NCBI RefSeq assembly: GCF_016463295.1
Contig: NZ_JAEMRO010000015.1
Coordinates: 1-38,041, forward strand
From: Brevundimonas sp.
GTDB lineage: Bacteria; Pseudomonadota; Alphaproteobacteria; Caulobacterales; Caulobacteraceae
Direction of reading: 5' to 3'
DNA: 38,041 nucleotides
The notes beneath the pieces were generated by a model. That model ran no database searches, was not told the origin of the DNA, and saw only the letters and a list, made by a program, of their open reading frames with translations. The position numbers and the translations under genes are program-made. This document shows positions 9,507 to 18,580 of this stretch, in pieces. Numbering within the stretch: the stretch's first letter is position 1; every line of letters starts with the position of its first letter.

Positions 9507-9909
9507 TCGACTGCCGCGCGCCCGTCGCCGGCAGGTCGAAGGCGGCGGCATCGAACGACGGCGGCCCGAACCGCCCCCTCGCATTGCGCGAAAAGCCGTA
9601 GGCCTCCTTGGGCAGGCCGACGGGCCAGGTCGACAGCCGTCCGTTTCCGTCGGTGTCATGGAAGACCGCCACGACATAGCGCCCGGGCTCCAGGTCCGTC
9701 AGGGTCGTGGTCGTCACCGGCCCCGTGCGATCCACCATGACGGTGCGCACCGCTCCGGCGTTACGCCTCAGGCTCTCGGCGTCGCGATACAGGGCGATGG
9801 CGATCTTGCCGCCCGAGGCCTGCGTCGTCAGCGACAGGGTCAGGTCGCCGGCCGTCGCGGCACCCGCACCGAACAGGAGGGCGGCCACGGCCATCGATAG
9901 CGTCTTCAT
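9493..9909 (-). CDS. DUF2141 exported protein (first copy)
   Basis: A protein of 138 residues with a signal peptide ending at ATAG, so probably periplasmic. It shows the DUF2141 hallmarks: LTLSLTT early on, then AVFHDTDGNGRL, the GLPKEAYGFSRNA block and RFGPPSFDAAAF. The start at 9909 has GGAG just upstream and puts the signal peptide first. The biochemical function of DUF2141 is not known to me. A second copy at 12272–12694 lies beside a carotenoid oxygenase gene. The 3' end overlaps the TetR gene tail to tail. Confidence 0.88.
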   Translation of the reverse strand: MKTLSMAVAALLFGAGAATAGDLTLSLTTQASGGKIAIALYRDAESLRRNAGAVRTVMVDRTGPVTTTTLTDLEPGRYVVAVFHDTDGNGRLSTWPVGLPKEAYGFSRNARGRFGPPSFDAAAFDLPATGARQSITLR

Positions 9910-9965
9910 CCCGGCTCCGTTTCGTGGTCTCAAGGGGCGGACAGTTGCGGGGAGCTCCTTACAGC

Positions 9966-10745
9966 ATGGCCGAGACGTCCGCGACGCACGATGTCGTGCG
10001 CATCGCCATCGACAAGCGTCTGATGCGCGGCATCGGCGTGGCCCTGGCGGCCGGGGTCGTTTTGGCCCTGACCGGGGCGTTCGGCATGGACGATGCGCCG
10101 ATGACGATCCGTCTGATCTACTGGCTGATCGTCATGCTGATCGGATCGGTGTGGGGGCATGTGTGCTCACGCGGAGTCGAGCGGTTCGTCGACCTGGACT
10201 CGCGTCCCTGGCTGGGCGTGCTGGTGCTGACCCTGGTGATCTCAGGCCCGCTGTCGGTCATGGTCTGGGCCGCGACGGCCCTGATGTTCTCGGGCGCGCG
10301 TTCGATCGATATCGCCGACCTGCCGCTGTTTCTGTTTCCGGTGACCCTGGTCACGGCGGTGCTCAGCGCCTTGAACATCTTCCTCCAGCGCAAGCCGGTC
10401 CATACCCATGCCGCCCCCATTGGCACCGCCCCCGCCCGCTTTCCCGACCGCCTGCCGATGAAGCTGAAGGGCGCGACCATCCATGCCGTCGAGTCCGAGG
10501 ACCATTATCTGCGCATCCATACCGACCGCGGCTCGGACCTGATCCTGATGCGGCTGTCCGACGCCCTGATCGAGCTGGAAGGTCTGGAGGGGGCCCAGAC
10601 GCATCGCGGCTGGTGGGTCGCACGCGACGCCGTGCGCGGGGTCAGCCGGGGCGACGGCCGCGCCACCCTGACGCTGGAGGGCGACATCGAGGCGCCCGTC
10701 AGTCGCCGCTATGCCAGGGCCCTGCGCGACGCCGGCTGGTACTAG
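9966..10745 (+). CDS. Membrane-anchored LytTR-type DNA-binding regulator
   Basis: A protein of 259 residues. The first 130 or so hold four hydrophobic segments (for example VALAAGVVLALTGAF and LIVMLIGSVW), so it sits in the inner membrane. From about residue 165 a LytTR DNA-binding domain follows, with HAVESEDHYLRIHT and a C-terminal SRRYARALRDAGW. There is no receiver domain, so it would sense a membrane or small-molecule signal rather than a phosphorylation relay. It is divergent from the first DUF2141 gene and its stop overlaps by 4 bp that of the convergent carotenoid oxygenase gene. These neighbours are candidate targets. Confidence 0.85.
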   Translation: MAETSATHDVVRIAIDKRLMRGIGVALAAGVVLALTGAFGMDDAPMTIRLIYWLIVMLIGSVWGHVCSRGVERFVDLDSRPWLGVLVLTLVISGPLSVMVWAATALMFSGARSIDIADLPLFLFPVTLVTAVLSALNIFLQRKPVHTHAAPIGTAPARFPDRLPMKLKGATIHAVESEDHYLRIHTDRGSDLILMRLSDALIELEGLEGAQTHRGWWVARDAVRGVSRGDGRATLTLEGDIEAPVSRRYARALRDAGWY

Positions 10746-12220
10746 GCCCAGCATCCGTGGAAGCCGGCGGGCAGGGCCACCTCAGCCCGCCAGGTGCAGA
10801 CCGGCCCGTCAGAGACATGCGCCGCCTCGAACACATGCAGTTCCGTCACCCCGCGACGCAGATTGATCGACGGCGCGACCAGCCAGGCCTCGCGCTCGGC
10901 TGAGCGCCCCGGCTTGGGCACGAAGACCGCCTCCTCCATGATCTGGCCGTCGCCGAATTCGAACGCATCCGACCGCCCCGTCTGCCAGTCATGCACGGCC
11001 AGTCCGGTGGGCAGCGGCCGCCCGCCGCGCTCGCCCGCGACATGGACGGTCAGGCGGCGTTCCAAGCCGGCCCGGCGCGGATCGCCCTTGGGAAACTCCG
11101 CCGTCACGCCCGACTTGACCATCTCGGCCCGGCCGTCAGTGTGCAGGGTGATGAGCGACAGCTGGGCCGGCTCGCCCGGCACCGTGCCGCGCCCCTCGAC
11201 CAGCACGCGGGCACCCTCGACCGCAAAGGCCACGTCCTTGCCCGCCGCCAGGTCGAACTGGATGGCCCCGTCCGCCCGCTCCCAGGCATCGCCCAGATGG
11301 AAAAAGCTGAAGGTCGGCAGCTCATAGATGCGGCGGCGGCTCAGATCGGCCTTGTCCACCACCATCACCTGGGTCCCCATGTCGGCGTGCCAGGCGAACT
11401 GGCTGGCATAGGGCATGCCCGCACGGTCGAAGACCCAGGGCTGCATGACGATGATCAGATGCCGCGCCGTGGCGGTGAAGTCGTGCATATAGCTGGCGCG
11501 CGGCAGCTGGATCACCTGGGCGTCCCGCAGGCTGCGATCGGCGTTCAGATGCCAGACCACGGCCTTGTCGCCGTTCATGCCGATGTTCCAGATGGTGCCG
11601 TCCGGTGCGTTACGGGGATGGGCCTGGAACGGCATGCCCTTCAGATCGTCCCTCAGGGTCACGAAACCGCCGGTCGACAGGTCCGACCCCGACATTTCCA
11701 GCGGTGAGCCCCCTTCCCACAGGGCCCAGACCTTGTCGCCCGCCGTCATCACCGCCGTATTGGCCGCATTGGCGTCGTCGTTGGAGCCGATGCGGGCGCG
11801 GGCGTCGCCTGCGGTGCCGAAGCCCGGGGTGACCACGGCGTCGATCTCAGTCTCGTACCGTCGCTTGGGCGTATCGGCGAACCGGGCTTGCAGTGTCGCC
11901 TGGCCACCGTCGATGCGGAAGGCGCGCATCAGGCCGTCGCCGTCGAACCAGTGGGTCGCGCTGCCGCCCGCCCTGCGGAACTTGCCCGGCCCATTGCGGA
12001 ACAGGGTGCCCATCAGGTCCGCAGGTGCCCGACCCCGTACCAGGCTCAGGGCGCGCGGCGCGACGTCCGCCTCCAGGTCCGCCGTCGCCAGGGCCCAGTC
12101 GGCACTCCCCGCCTCGGCACTGCCCTGCATCGCGGCCATCGCGCGCACCGTCTCCGGCGTGACCACGGCAGCCGACAGGGCGGCGGCTCCCATCATGAAG
12201 GTGCGGCGAGAAGCGAGCAT
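10742..12220 (-). CDS. Carotenoid oxygenase family protein
   Basis: A 492-residue member of the carotenoid cleavage oxygenase family, non-haem iron enzymes that split carotenoids, stilbenes or lignin-like compounds with oxygen. The four iron-binding histidines appear to be H201 (QAHPRN), H246 (YMHDF), H308 (FFHLGD) and H489 (FHGCW); the family motif RNGPGKF is near residue 75. The N-terminus (ASRRTFMMGAAAL) looks like a twin-arginine signal, which suggests export of a folded enzyme. It lies 51 bp after a DUF2141 gene on the same strand, probably one operon. The substrate cannot be told from sequence. Confidence 0.9.
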   Translation of the reverse strand: MLASRRTFMMGAAALSAAVVTPETVRAMAAMQGSAEAGSADWALATADLEADVAPRALSLVRGRAPADLMGTLFRNGPGKFRRAGGSATHWFDGDGLMRAFRIDGGQATLQARFADTPKRRYETEIDAVVTPGFGTAGDARARIGSNDDANAANTAVMTAGDKVWALWEGGSPLEMSGSDLSTGGFVTLRDDLKGMPFQAHPRNAPDGTIWNIGMNGDKAVVWHLNADRSLRDAQVIQLPRASYMHDFTATARHLIIVMQPWVFDRAGMPYASQFAWHADMGTQVMVVDKADLSRRRIYELPTFSFFHLGDAWERADGAIQFDLAAGKDVAFAVEGARVLVEGRGTVPGEPAQLSLITLHTDGRAEMVKSGVTAEFPKGDPRRAGLERRLTVHVAGERGGRPLPTGLAVHDWQTGRSDAFEFGDGQIMEEAVFVPKPGRSAEREAWLVAPSINLRRGVTELHVFEAAHVSDGPVCTWRAEVALPAGFHGCWA

Positions 12221-12271
12221 TGCGGACCTCGAAAGGAAGAGAGGAGAAGGGGACGGGCGACAGGTCGCGGC

Positions 12272-12694
12272 CTATTTGATCGCGATCGTCTGAGCTGTGG
12301 CTCCACTCACGGCGAAATGCGCGCGATCCCATCCGGCCGGGCCCATGTTGCCGCGGGCATTGTTGGAAAAGGCATAGGGCTCGACCGGCATGCCGAAGGG
12401 GTTGGTGTCCATCCGGCCATTACCGTTGACGTCGTGGAACGCCTTCACCGCATAGTCACCGGCGGGCAGGTTCTCGAACACCGCCACAACCGGACCTGAG
12501 GCGGGGAGCGCTTTGGACGCGACCGGTGCCCCGCCCGAATAGGCCGCCTCGGCATCGTAGAGCGAGATCATCACCGTGCCGGTGTTCGCCCCGGTCTCGA
12601 ACGTCAGGGTCAGGGTGTCACCGGCGGGTTCGGCCGAGGCGGCGCTGGCTGCCAGCATCAGGGCGAAGGCGGTGGTTGCGGCGAAACGGATCAT
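12272..12694 (-). CDS. DUF2141 exported protein (second copy)
   Basis: A protein of 140 residues when started at 12694, where AGGA lies 8 bases upstream. The signal peptide ends at ASAASAEP. The DUF2141 pattern matches the copy at 9493–9909: LTLTFETG, AFHDVNGNGRMDTNPFGMP, the EPYAFSNNARGNMGP block. It is the first gene of a probable operon with the carotenoid oxygenase 51 bp downstream. Its function is unknown; the pairing suggests that it serves the same exported pathway. Confidence 0.88.
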   Translation of the reverse strand: MIRFAATTAFALMLAASAASAEPAGDTLTLTFETGANTGTVMISLYDAEAAYSGGAPVASKALPASGPVVAVFENLPAGDYAVKAFHDVNGNGRMDTNPFGMPVEPYAFSNNARGNMGPAGWDRAHFAVSGATAQTIAIK

Positions 12695-12823
12695 GGCGGG
12701 CATCCTGTCGATGGAGAGACCCGACCACCGGGCCTTTCGATGACCAGACCGTGCCGCCGACGGTCCGCTGCCGCCACGCCGTTTGCGGGTTTGCCCGCCG
12801 CGCCTTCGCCACTGACCACGGGT

Positions 12824-12844
12824 GTTCGTTCACGAAACGCGAAC
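12824..12844. promoter_or_regulatory. Inverted repeat upstream of the DUF2141–carotenoid oxygenase operon
   Basis: GTTCG (12824–12828) and CGAAC (12840–12844) flank an 11-base centre. The site is in the 173 bp between the end of the YihY gene and the start of the DUF2141 operon. It could be an operator of that operon; the arms are short, so chance is possible. Confidence 0.3.
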
Positions 12845-12867
12845 GGACGGGCCCCGCCACGCCTTGC

Positions 12868-14145
12868 CTAGGTGTCGACGCCCGTATCGCGCCGAACCTT
12901 GCGCTTCAGCACCCGGTCGGCCATCGCCTCGGCATGCTTCAGGGTGAAGGCCAGAGCCGCCGGATTGCCCCGTCGCGGGCCGACGGAATCCGCCATGACC
13001 GCTCCCCGCTCGCCCAAGGGCGCGGGCTCGCCCGTCGTGGTGTCCAGCGCGGTCTGATGCTCGATCTCCGCATTGACCTTGGCCCCCATCAGGATGATCT
13101 GCACCGACAGCCAGGTCCACAGCAGGAAGCCCATGATGGCCGCCAGAGGCCCATACGAATCGGTGCGGACAAAGTTGGTCAGGTACCAGCTGAACACGAA
13201 TGATAGTGCCACGCTGAGCACGGCGGCGAACACGGCACCTGGTGTCAGCCAGCGCCACCTTGCCCGCGCCCGGCACGGCCCGGTCCGATAGATCAGGGTC
13301 AGCGCCGCCGCATAGCCGACGAACAGCAGCGGCCACCTAAGCGGAGCCAGATAGGCCCACTCGTCCGCCAGTCCGAACAGGGCCAGAAAGATCGGCACCC
13401 CGACCACCAGACCCGCGCTGATCATGACGGCCAGCAGGCCGGACACGGTGAAGGCCATGCACAGCAGGTTGTAGGTGACGATGTTGCGCTTCTCGACCTC
13501 GTGATAGGCTAGGTTCAGGCCGTAGAAGAGCGTCTTGATCCCGTTGTTGGCGATCCACAGCGACAGCGCCAGGGTCCACACCAGGGTGAAGGTCAGCTGG
13601 CTGTTGGAGTTACCCGCCAGCCGCGCCATCTCGTCCCCCAGGAACTGGATCACATTGGCGGGCAGGAAGGCGTAGAGAAAGCTCAGCCGCCCCCAGGCAT
13701 CCGCCGGATCGGCGAACAGCCCATAGATGGTCACGAAGGCCGCCAGCGTCGGGAACAGCGACAGCAGGATGAAGAAGGTCACGCCCCCGGCGACGAAGCC
13801 GACGCGATCGCCGAAATAGCCCATGGCCACGCGCCAGGCGATGTCGATCCAGCCCTTGCGCGGGATGTGATGCGGGTGTTCGGCCAGCCGCCCCCGACCG
13901 GGCTCCTTGGCATCGAAGTCATGCGGCTGCGGCGGGGCGGGTGGCAGGATTTCGGGCCGCTCGGGGCGCAGTTCCACACCGAACTTGTGTCCGCGCGTAT
14001 AGAGCAGATGCGCCGCCCCGGCCCCCGCCGCCAGACCGCCCGCGACCGACGCCAGCAGACGCCAGACGCCCAGACCCTGTCCCGGACCTGTCCCGTCATC
14101 GGGATGGGCGGTCGATCGGTCCGGCTTTCTGGTCATCCCGCGCAC
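12868..14145 (-). CDS. YihY/BrkB-family inner-membrane protein
   Basis: A 425-residue protein with a hydrophilic N-terminal tail and about six membrane segments between residues 110 and 370. The BrkB/YihY features are present: GWIDIAWRVAMGYFGDRVGFVAGGVTFF split over the first segment, the YAFLPANVIQFL region, and TPGAVFAAVLSVALSF. Despite the older name ribonuclease BN, the family consists of membrane proteins of unsettled function. The GTG at 14145 and an ATG at 14136 are both possible starts; AGGA lies 9 bases before the GTG. The gene is divergent from prmC across only 74 bp. Confidence 0.88.
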   Translation of the reverse strand: MRGMTRKPDRSTAHPDDGTGPGQGLGVWRLLASVAGGLAAGAGAAHLLYTRGHKFGVELRPERPEILPPAPPQPHDFDAKEPGRGRLAEHPHHIPRKGWIDIAWRVAMGYFGDRVGFVAGGVTFFILLSLFPTLAAFVTIYGLFADPADAWGRLSFLYAFLPANVIQFLGDEMARLAGNSNSQLTFTLVWTLALSLWIANNGIKTLFYGLNLAYHEVEKRNIVTYNLLCMAFTVSGLLAVMISAGLVVGVPIFLALFGLADEWAYLAPLRWPLLFVGYAAALTLIYRTGPCRARARWRWLTPGAVFAAVLSVALSFVFSWYLTNFVRTDSYGPLAAIMGFLLWTWLSVQIILMGAKVNAEIEHQTALDTTTGEPAPLGERGAVMADSVGPRRGNPAALAFTLKHAEAMADRVLKRKVRRDTGVDT

Positions 14146-14219
14146 AACGATCCATCCTGCAGGCGCGTTCCTGCACCCTGCGCTTGATATTCCCTCAAAC
14201 CCGCGCCAAGGCCAGCGTC

Positions 14220-15113
14220 ATGACCGATACATCCTCTTCTCCCACCCTGGTCACCGCCTGGAAGGCCGCGACGGCGCGGCTGAAGGCCGGCCAGATCGAC
14301 AGCCCTTCAATCGACGCCCGACTGTTGCTGGAGGTCGCGACCGGCGCGGGCCGGGCCGACATCCTGACCGATCCCTATCGCGCGCTGACGCCGGATCAGC
14401 AGGCCACCCTCGACGGCTATGTCGAGCGCCGCCTGAGACGCGAGCCCGTGTCGCGCATCCTGGGCAAGAAGGGCTTCTGGAAGATCATGCTGAACGTCAC
14501 CCCCGACGTCCTCAGCCCGCGCCCGGACACCGAAGCCATCTTGGACGTCGTCATGCTGGCGTTTGCGCCCCATCAGGCCTTCACCATGATCGACCTGGGC
14601 ACCGGCTCGGGGGCCATCCTTCTGGCCACCCTGGCCGAACGGGCGGGGGCCCGGGGCGTCGGCACCGACATCTCGTTCGAGGCCCTGGCCGTCGCTCGCG
14701 ACAATGCCGCCAGCCTGGATCTGGATGGTCGCTGCGACTTCCTGCGTACCGAATGGGCGGCGGGCATGGCGGACCACAGCTTCGATCTGGTCGTCTCCAA
14801 CCCGCCCTACATCCCGTCGGACGACATCGACGGCCTGGACCCCGAGGTCCGCGATCACGACCCCCGCCTGGCCCTAGACGGCGGCCCCGACGGGCTTCAG
14901 GCCTACCGGGACCTGGCCCCCGAGATCCAGCGCATCCTCAAGCCCGGCGGCATCTTCGCGGTCGAGATCGGCTGGGACCAGGGCCCGCAGGTCAAGGCCC
15001 TGTTCGAGGCGCAGGGGTTCGCCGACGTCATCGTGGTCAAGGACCTGTCCGATCGCGACCGCGTCGTCACCAACGGCCCCGACCCCCGGACCAATCCCAT
15101 TCCGAAGATGTAG
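14220..15113 (+). CDS. prmC: Peptide chain release factor N5-glutamine methyltransferase
   Basis: A 297-residue SAM-dependent methyltransferase that modifies the glutamine of the GGQ motif in release factors RF1 and RF2, needed for efficient translation termination. The SAM-binding motif is DLGTGSGAI at residue 125 and the catalytic NPPY at 194–197. A helical N-terminal domain (residues 1–85) carries RREPVSRILGKKGFW, typical of PrmC. The ATG at 14220 is preferred over a longer frame because upstream residues do not match the family. It is followed by the DUF4167 gene, a common alphaproteobacterial pairing. Confidence 0.95.
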   Translation: MTDTSSSPTLVTAWKAATARLKAGQIDSPSIDARLLLEVATGAGRADILTDPYRALTPDQQATLDGYVERRLRREPVSRILGKKGFWKIMLNVTPDVLSPRPDTEAILDVVMLAFAPHQAFTMIDLGTGSGAILLATLAERAGARGVGTDISFEALAVARDNAASLDLDGRCDFLRTEWAAGMADHSFDLVVSNPPYIPSDDIDGLDPEVRDHDPRLALDGGPDGLQAYRDLAPEIQRILKPGGIFAVEIGWDQGPQVKALFEAQGFADVIVVKDLSDRDRVVTNGPDPRTNPIPKM

Positions 15114-15405
15114 CTTCGGTCGAAAGGTCCGTTGCGATTAGCCCTTGGAAACGCCACGATCCCGCGCTACATCATTCTTGTCTCCCACCCAAAACGCACG
15201 CCTTGGACCGCTTCTGGCCCAGTCTCGCGCGTCCGGGCATGTGAAGGTCGGGCCGGTCGCCCGGCGCACCACGGGCGGCAACGGATTTCCGATCACATCG
15301 TCAGCGGGGATTGGCCCCGCACGAAACGGAAGACGACCCCGGACGGCGATAGGCTGCATCATCTTGCAGGCCCGCCCTCCCTCACGAAAAGCACGGTAAG
15401 CTCCG
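15114..15405. other. Intergenic stretch between prmC and the DUF4167 gene
   Basis: This 292-base gap is the longest in the window. Short reading frames on both strands carry no recognisable protein features. I see no clear terminator, RNA gene or palindrome. It probably holds the promoter of the DUF4167 gene, but no convincing box pair stands out. Confidence 0.5.
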
Positions 15406-16398
15406 ATGAGAGATTTCAAGGGCATGAAGCGTCAACGCGGACGCAACAGAAAGCCCGGCCAGGGCGGCGGCAACAACCACGCCAACGCCACCAACCCCAA
15501 TCGGTCCTGGGACTCGCAAGGGCCCGAGAACATCAAGGTGCGGGGCAATGCCCAGACCGTCTATGAACGCTACATGCAGCTGGCGCGCGATGCGTCGGCT
15601 GGCGGCGACCGCGTTCTGGCCGAGAACTATACCCAGCACGCCGAACACTATTTCCGCGTCTTGCGCGCGCTTCAGCCGTCGCGCCCCGTGTCCGAGATCG
15701 CCCAGCGCGAACTGGCCGGCCAGGGCTTCGACATCGACTTCGAGGACGAAACAGGCGCCCAGGCCGCCGCCATCATGGCCGCCGAAAAGGCCGAGGCCGA
15801 CCGCGTCGCCGCCGCCGAGGCTCGTCAGCGCGAACACGAAGAGCGCCAGGCCGAACGCCAGGCCCAGGGCGGCGACCAGCCCCGCCGCGAATGGCGCGAC
15901 CGTCCCGAGCGGAACGACCGCCCCGATCGCTATGACGACCGCGAGCCGCGCGAACCCCGCGCCGAGGGCGAGGGCCAATCCGGAGAGGCCCGCGAAGGCG
16001 GCCGTCGCGAAACCCGTCGTGAACGCTGGGAGCGTCGCCGTGCCGAAAACGGTGGTCGTCGCTTCGAGAACGATGGCGAGGGCGTCGGTGCCGAAACGGC
16101 CTCCGACGATCAGCGGCAGGCCGTCGAAGCCGTCGATGCGACCCCCGCGCCCGCAGCGGAATCCCATGAAGCCGGCGAGCGCCCGGCCCGTGCCGAGCGT
16201 CGCCCCCGTCGCGACGCGCCGCAGGCCCGCGACGATCAGGCTGATGATGCGCCGTCGGCCCTGCCCGGTTTCCTGACCCGCTCCACGGCCCCTGCCGCGC
16301 CTGTGGTCGAGGCCGCGGACGAGACCGCCACCGAGGCTCCGGCCCCGAAACGCCGTGCCCCGCGTCGCAAGGTCGAGGCGGTCCCGACCGAAGACTAG
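15406..16398 (+). CDS. DUF4167 domain protein
   Basis: A 330-residue protein. The first 110 residues form the DUF4167 domain: a basic, glycine and asparagine-rich start (MKRQRGRNRKPGQGGGNNHA) followed by the conserved NAQTVYERYMQLARDA and NYTQHAEHYFRVL helices. The rest is very hydrophilic, rich in Arg, Glu and Ala, and probably disordered. The basic start suggests RNA or ribosome binding, but the function is unknown to me. In many alphaproteobacteria it lies between prmC and clpB; here clpB is about 9 kb further on. Confidence 0.9.
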   Translation: MRDFKGMKRQRGRNRKPGQGGGNNHANATNPNRSWDSQGPENIKVRGNAQTVYERYMQLARDASAGGDRVLAENYTQHAEHYFRVLRALQPSRPVSEIAQRELAGQGFDIDFEDETGAQAAAIMAAEKAEADRVAAAEARQREHEERQAERQAQGGDQPRREWRDRPERNDRPDRYDDREPREPRAEGEGQSGEAREGGRRETRRERWERRRAENGGRRFENDGEGVGAETASDDQRQAVEAVDATPAPAAESHEAGERPARAERRPRRDAPQARDDQADDAPSALPGFLTRSTAPAAPVVEAADETATEAPAPKRRAPRRKVEAVPTED

Positions 16399-16486
16399 CG
16401 CCAACCACGCACCACCTCAGGTCGCATTTTCACGATCGCTCAATCTATTCGCGTCATGGTTGCGGGCGTGAACGGAGGGGTGGGCG

Positions 16487-17845
16487 ATGGAGTTGCTGCT
16501 TGTTCTGACGGCCATAGGGCTGACCGGCCTGCTGGGCGCGGTTCGGCTGGCCATGCGGGCCCGGGCCGAGGCGGTGCGGCTGCGGGCCATCAACAATGCG
16601 CTGGAATCGCGAGTGGCCGAGCGCACCCGATCGCTTCGCCAGGCTCTGGATGCCGCTGGCGATCAGGCCATGGCCCTGGCCGCCGCCAACCGCGCCCGCG
16701 CCGACTTCCTGGCAGGCATGAACCACGCCCTGCGAACCCCGCTGAACGCCGTCATCGGCTTCAGCGACCTGTTGACCCGAAATGCCGAGCACGAGCCGCT
16801 GACCCATAAGCAGGCACGGGCCGTGGCCGAAATCCGCATCGCGGGATCGCGTGTGCTGGGCCTGATCGACCGCATCCTGGACTTTGCCGACATCGAGGCG
16901 AGACCCGTCGCCGTCTCGGTAGCCCGGATCGATCCGCTGCTGATTGTCCGCCAGGTCGTCGAGGCTCTGCGGGTTCAGGCCACCGAGGCCGGTGTCACCA
17001 TCCAGGCCCCCGCCGCCAGCCCCGGTTACACCCTTGCCGCCGATCCGGATCGGTTGCGCCAGATCCTCACCAACCTGCTGTCCAATGCCATCGACCACAA
17101 CAGGCGCGGCGGAGCCGTCTTGATCGAGGTGCGCCGTGCCGACGATCGCATGACCCTGGCGGTTCATGACGACGGCCCGGGCATTGCACCGGAGCGGATG
17201 GCGGACCTGTTCCAGCCGTTCTGCCGTCTGATGCCCGGGGCGGATCGTCAGCAGCCGGACGAGCATGCGGCGATCGGCGTCGGCCTGGCGGTCGCTCGCC
17301 GTCTGGCCGAGGCCATGGGCGGCACCCTGACTGCCGCCAGCACACTGGGCGAGGGCTCCAGCTTCACCCTGACCCTGCCGGTGGCGATGGCCGCGTCGCC
17401 GGCGGCTTCAGGCTCTATGGATGAGGTGAGTGAGGCCGTCGATTTGTCGGCCCTGACCGTCCTCTACGTCGAGGACAACGCCGCCAACATCACCCTGATG
17501 CGCCATGTCATGGGCGCGCTCGGACCGTCACTGCATGTCGCCGAGACGGGTGCGGCGGGTGTGGCCCTGGCGCGTGATCTCCGACCCGACATCATCCTGC
17601 TGGACATCCATCTGCCCGACGTCGACGGCTTCGAGGTCAAGGCCCGCCTGGCCGAGGACGAACTGACCCGCGACCTGCCGGTCGTCGCCCTGACCGCCGG
17701 CTCGGGGCCCGCAGAGGCGCGGCGGGGCCACGACATGGGCTTTGCCGCCTGGCTGACCAAGCCCCTGGATATCGTCCTGTTGAACACGACCCTGCAGCAG
17801 GTGGCGGGGGCCAGGCCGCCGCCGCTGCGACGCCAGGCGGCCTGA
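16487..17845 (+). CDS. Hybrid sensor histidine kinase with receiver domain
   Basis: A 452-residue hybrid kinase. Residues 1–24 form one membrane segment; a coiled coil follows to about 70. The phospho-acceptor is H80 in NHALRTPLNAVIGFS. The ATPase domain has the N box (NLLSNAIDHN), DDGPGIA and GVGLAVARRLAE. A receiver domain at the C-terminus (from about 325) has the acidic pair in YVEDN, phospho-acceptor D373 (LLDIHLPDVDG) and the lysine in LTKPLD. No separate input domain is present, so signals may come through a partner. No response regulator gene is adjacent. Confidence 0.93.
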   Translation: MELLLVLTAIGLTGLLGAVRLAMRARAEAVRLRAINNALESRVAERTRSLRQALDAAGDQAMALAAANRARADFLAGMNHALRTPLNAVIGFSDLLTRNAEHEPLTHKQARAVAEIRIAGSRVLGLIDRILDFADIEARPVAVSVARIDPLLIVRQVVEALRVQATEAGVTIQAPAASPGYTLAADPDRLRQILTNLLSNAIDHNRRGGAVLIEVRRADDRMTLAVHDDGPGIAPERMADLFQPFCRLMPGADRQQPDEHAAIGVGLAVARRLAEAMGGTLTAASTLGEGSSFTLTLPVAMAASPAASGSMDEVSEAVDLSALTVLYVEDNAANITLMRHVMGALGPSLHVAETGAAGVALARDLRPDIILLDIHLPDVDGFEVKARLAEDELTRDLPVVALTAGSGPAEARRGHDMGFAAWLTKPLDIVLLNTTLQQVAGARPPPLRRQAA

Positions 17846-17917
17846 ATGCGGCCACGGCGCGGGTTGACGCCGGGCGGCGGGGGTGGCCCTTAGCGACTGT
17901 CTCGCCCGGGAGTGACC

Positions 17918-18580
17918 ATGTCGCGTCGAACTCGATCCGCCCTGCTGCAGGCCATGGCCGCGACGGTCGTCACCGCCTGCGCGACGCCCGCACCACCGCC
18001 GCCGCCCGTTCCGCCTTTGCCGGGTCAGTCCAGCGACAGCGCGCTGCCCGACTGGCGCGGTATCGTGACCCGTTCCGACCGCAGTCGCTTCGACCGCCGC
18101 GACGCCGCCTGGCGCGACGCCCTGCGTCAGGCCCGCAGCCTGCCGGGCTCCGGCGACCTCGCCTCTACCGGAGCCCTGATCGATCCGGATGCCGGTATCG
18201 ACGGCGTGACCCCGCCCGTCGGAAACTATCGCTGCCGCACCGTCAAACTGGGGTCTCAGGGAGGCGACGATGGGCTGGGCTACGTCGTCTATGGCTGGTT
18301 CGCCTGCCGCATCGAGCAGACGCCGAACGGCCTGAAGTTCATCAAGCGCACCGGCTCCCAGCGCCCCTCCGGCCTGCTGTTTCCGGAGAACGACCGCCAG
18401 ATGGTCTTCCTCGGTTCGATGGCCCTGGCCGACGAACCGGCGGCCAATTCCTATGGTCAAACGCCCGACCGCGACATGATCGCCGTGATGGAGCGGATCG
18501 GCCCGGCCCGCTGGCGCCTGGTCATCCCCTGGCCCACTGCGGAGTCGAAACTGGACCTGATCGAACTGGTCCCCGCCTGA
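17918..18580 (+). CDS. DUF4893 lipoprotein (first copy)
   Basis: A 220-residue protein with a probable lipoprotein signal (lipobox VTAC at about residue 21) and a proline-rich linker. The DUF4893 pattern follows: DWRGIVTRSDRSRFDRRDAAW, then LIDPDAG, the block PVGNYRCRTVKLGS, a cysteine near FACRIEQ, and IGPARWRLVIPWP near the end. The start at 17918 follows GGGAG. Function is not known to me. A second copy is at 19830–20582. The stop overlaps the apparent CTG start of the FAD monooxygenase gene, so the two are probably co-translated. Confidence 0.85.
   Translation: MSRRTRSALLQAMAATVVTACATPAPPPPPVPPLPGQSSDSALPDWRGIVTRSDRSRFDRRDAAWRDALRQARSLPGSGDLASTGALIDPDAGIDGVTPPVGNYRCRTVKLGSQGGDDGLGYVVYGWFACRIEQTPNGLKFIKRTGSQRPSGLLFPENDRQMVFLGSMALADEPAANSYGQTPDRDMIAVMERIGPARWRLVIPWPTAESKLDLIELVPA

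Noticed and set aside
15138..15425. Small minus-strand gene between prmC and the DUF4167 gene
   Set aside because: It has no ribosome site or family features and overlaps the start of the DUF4167 gene.
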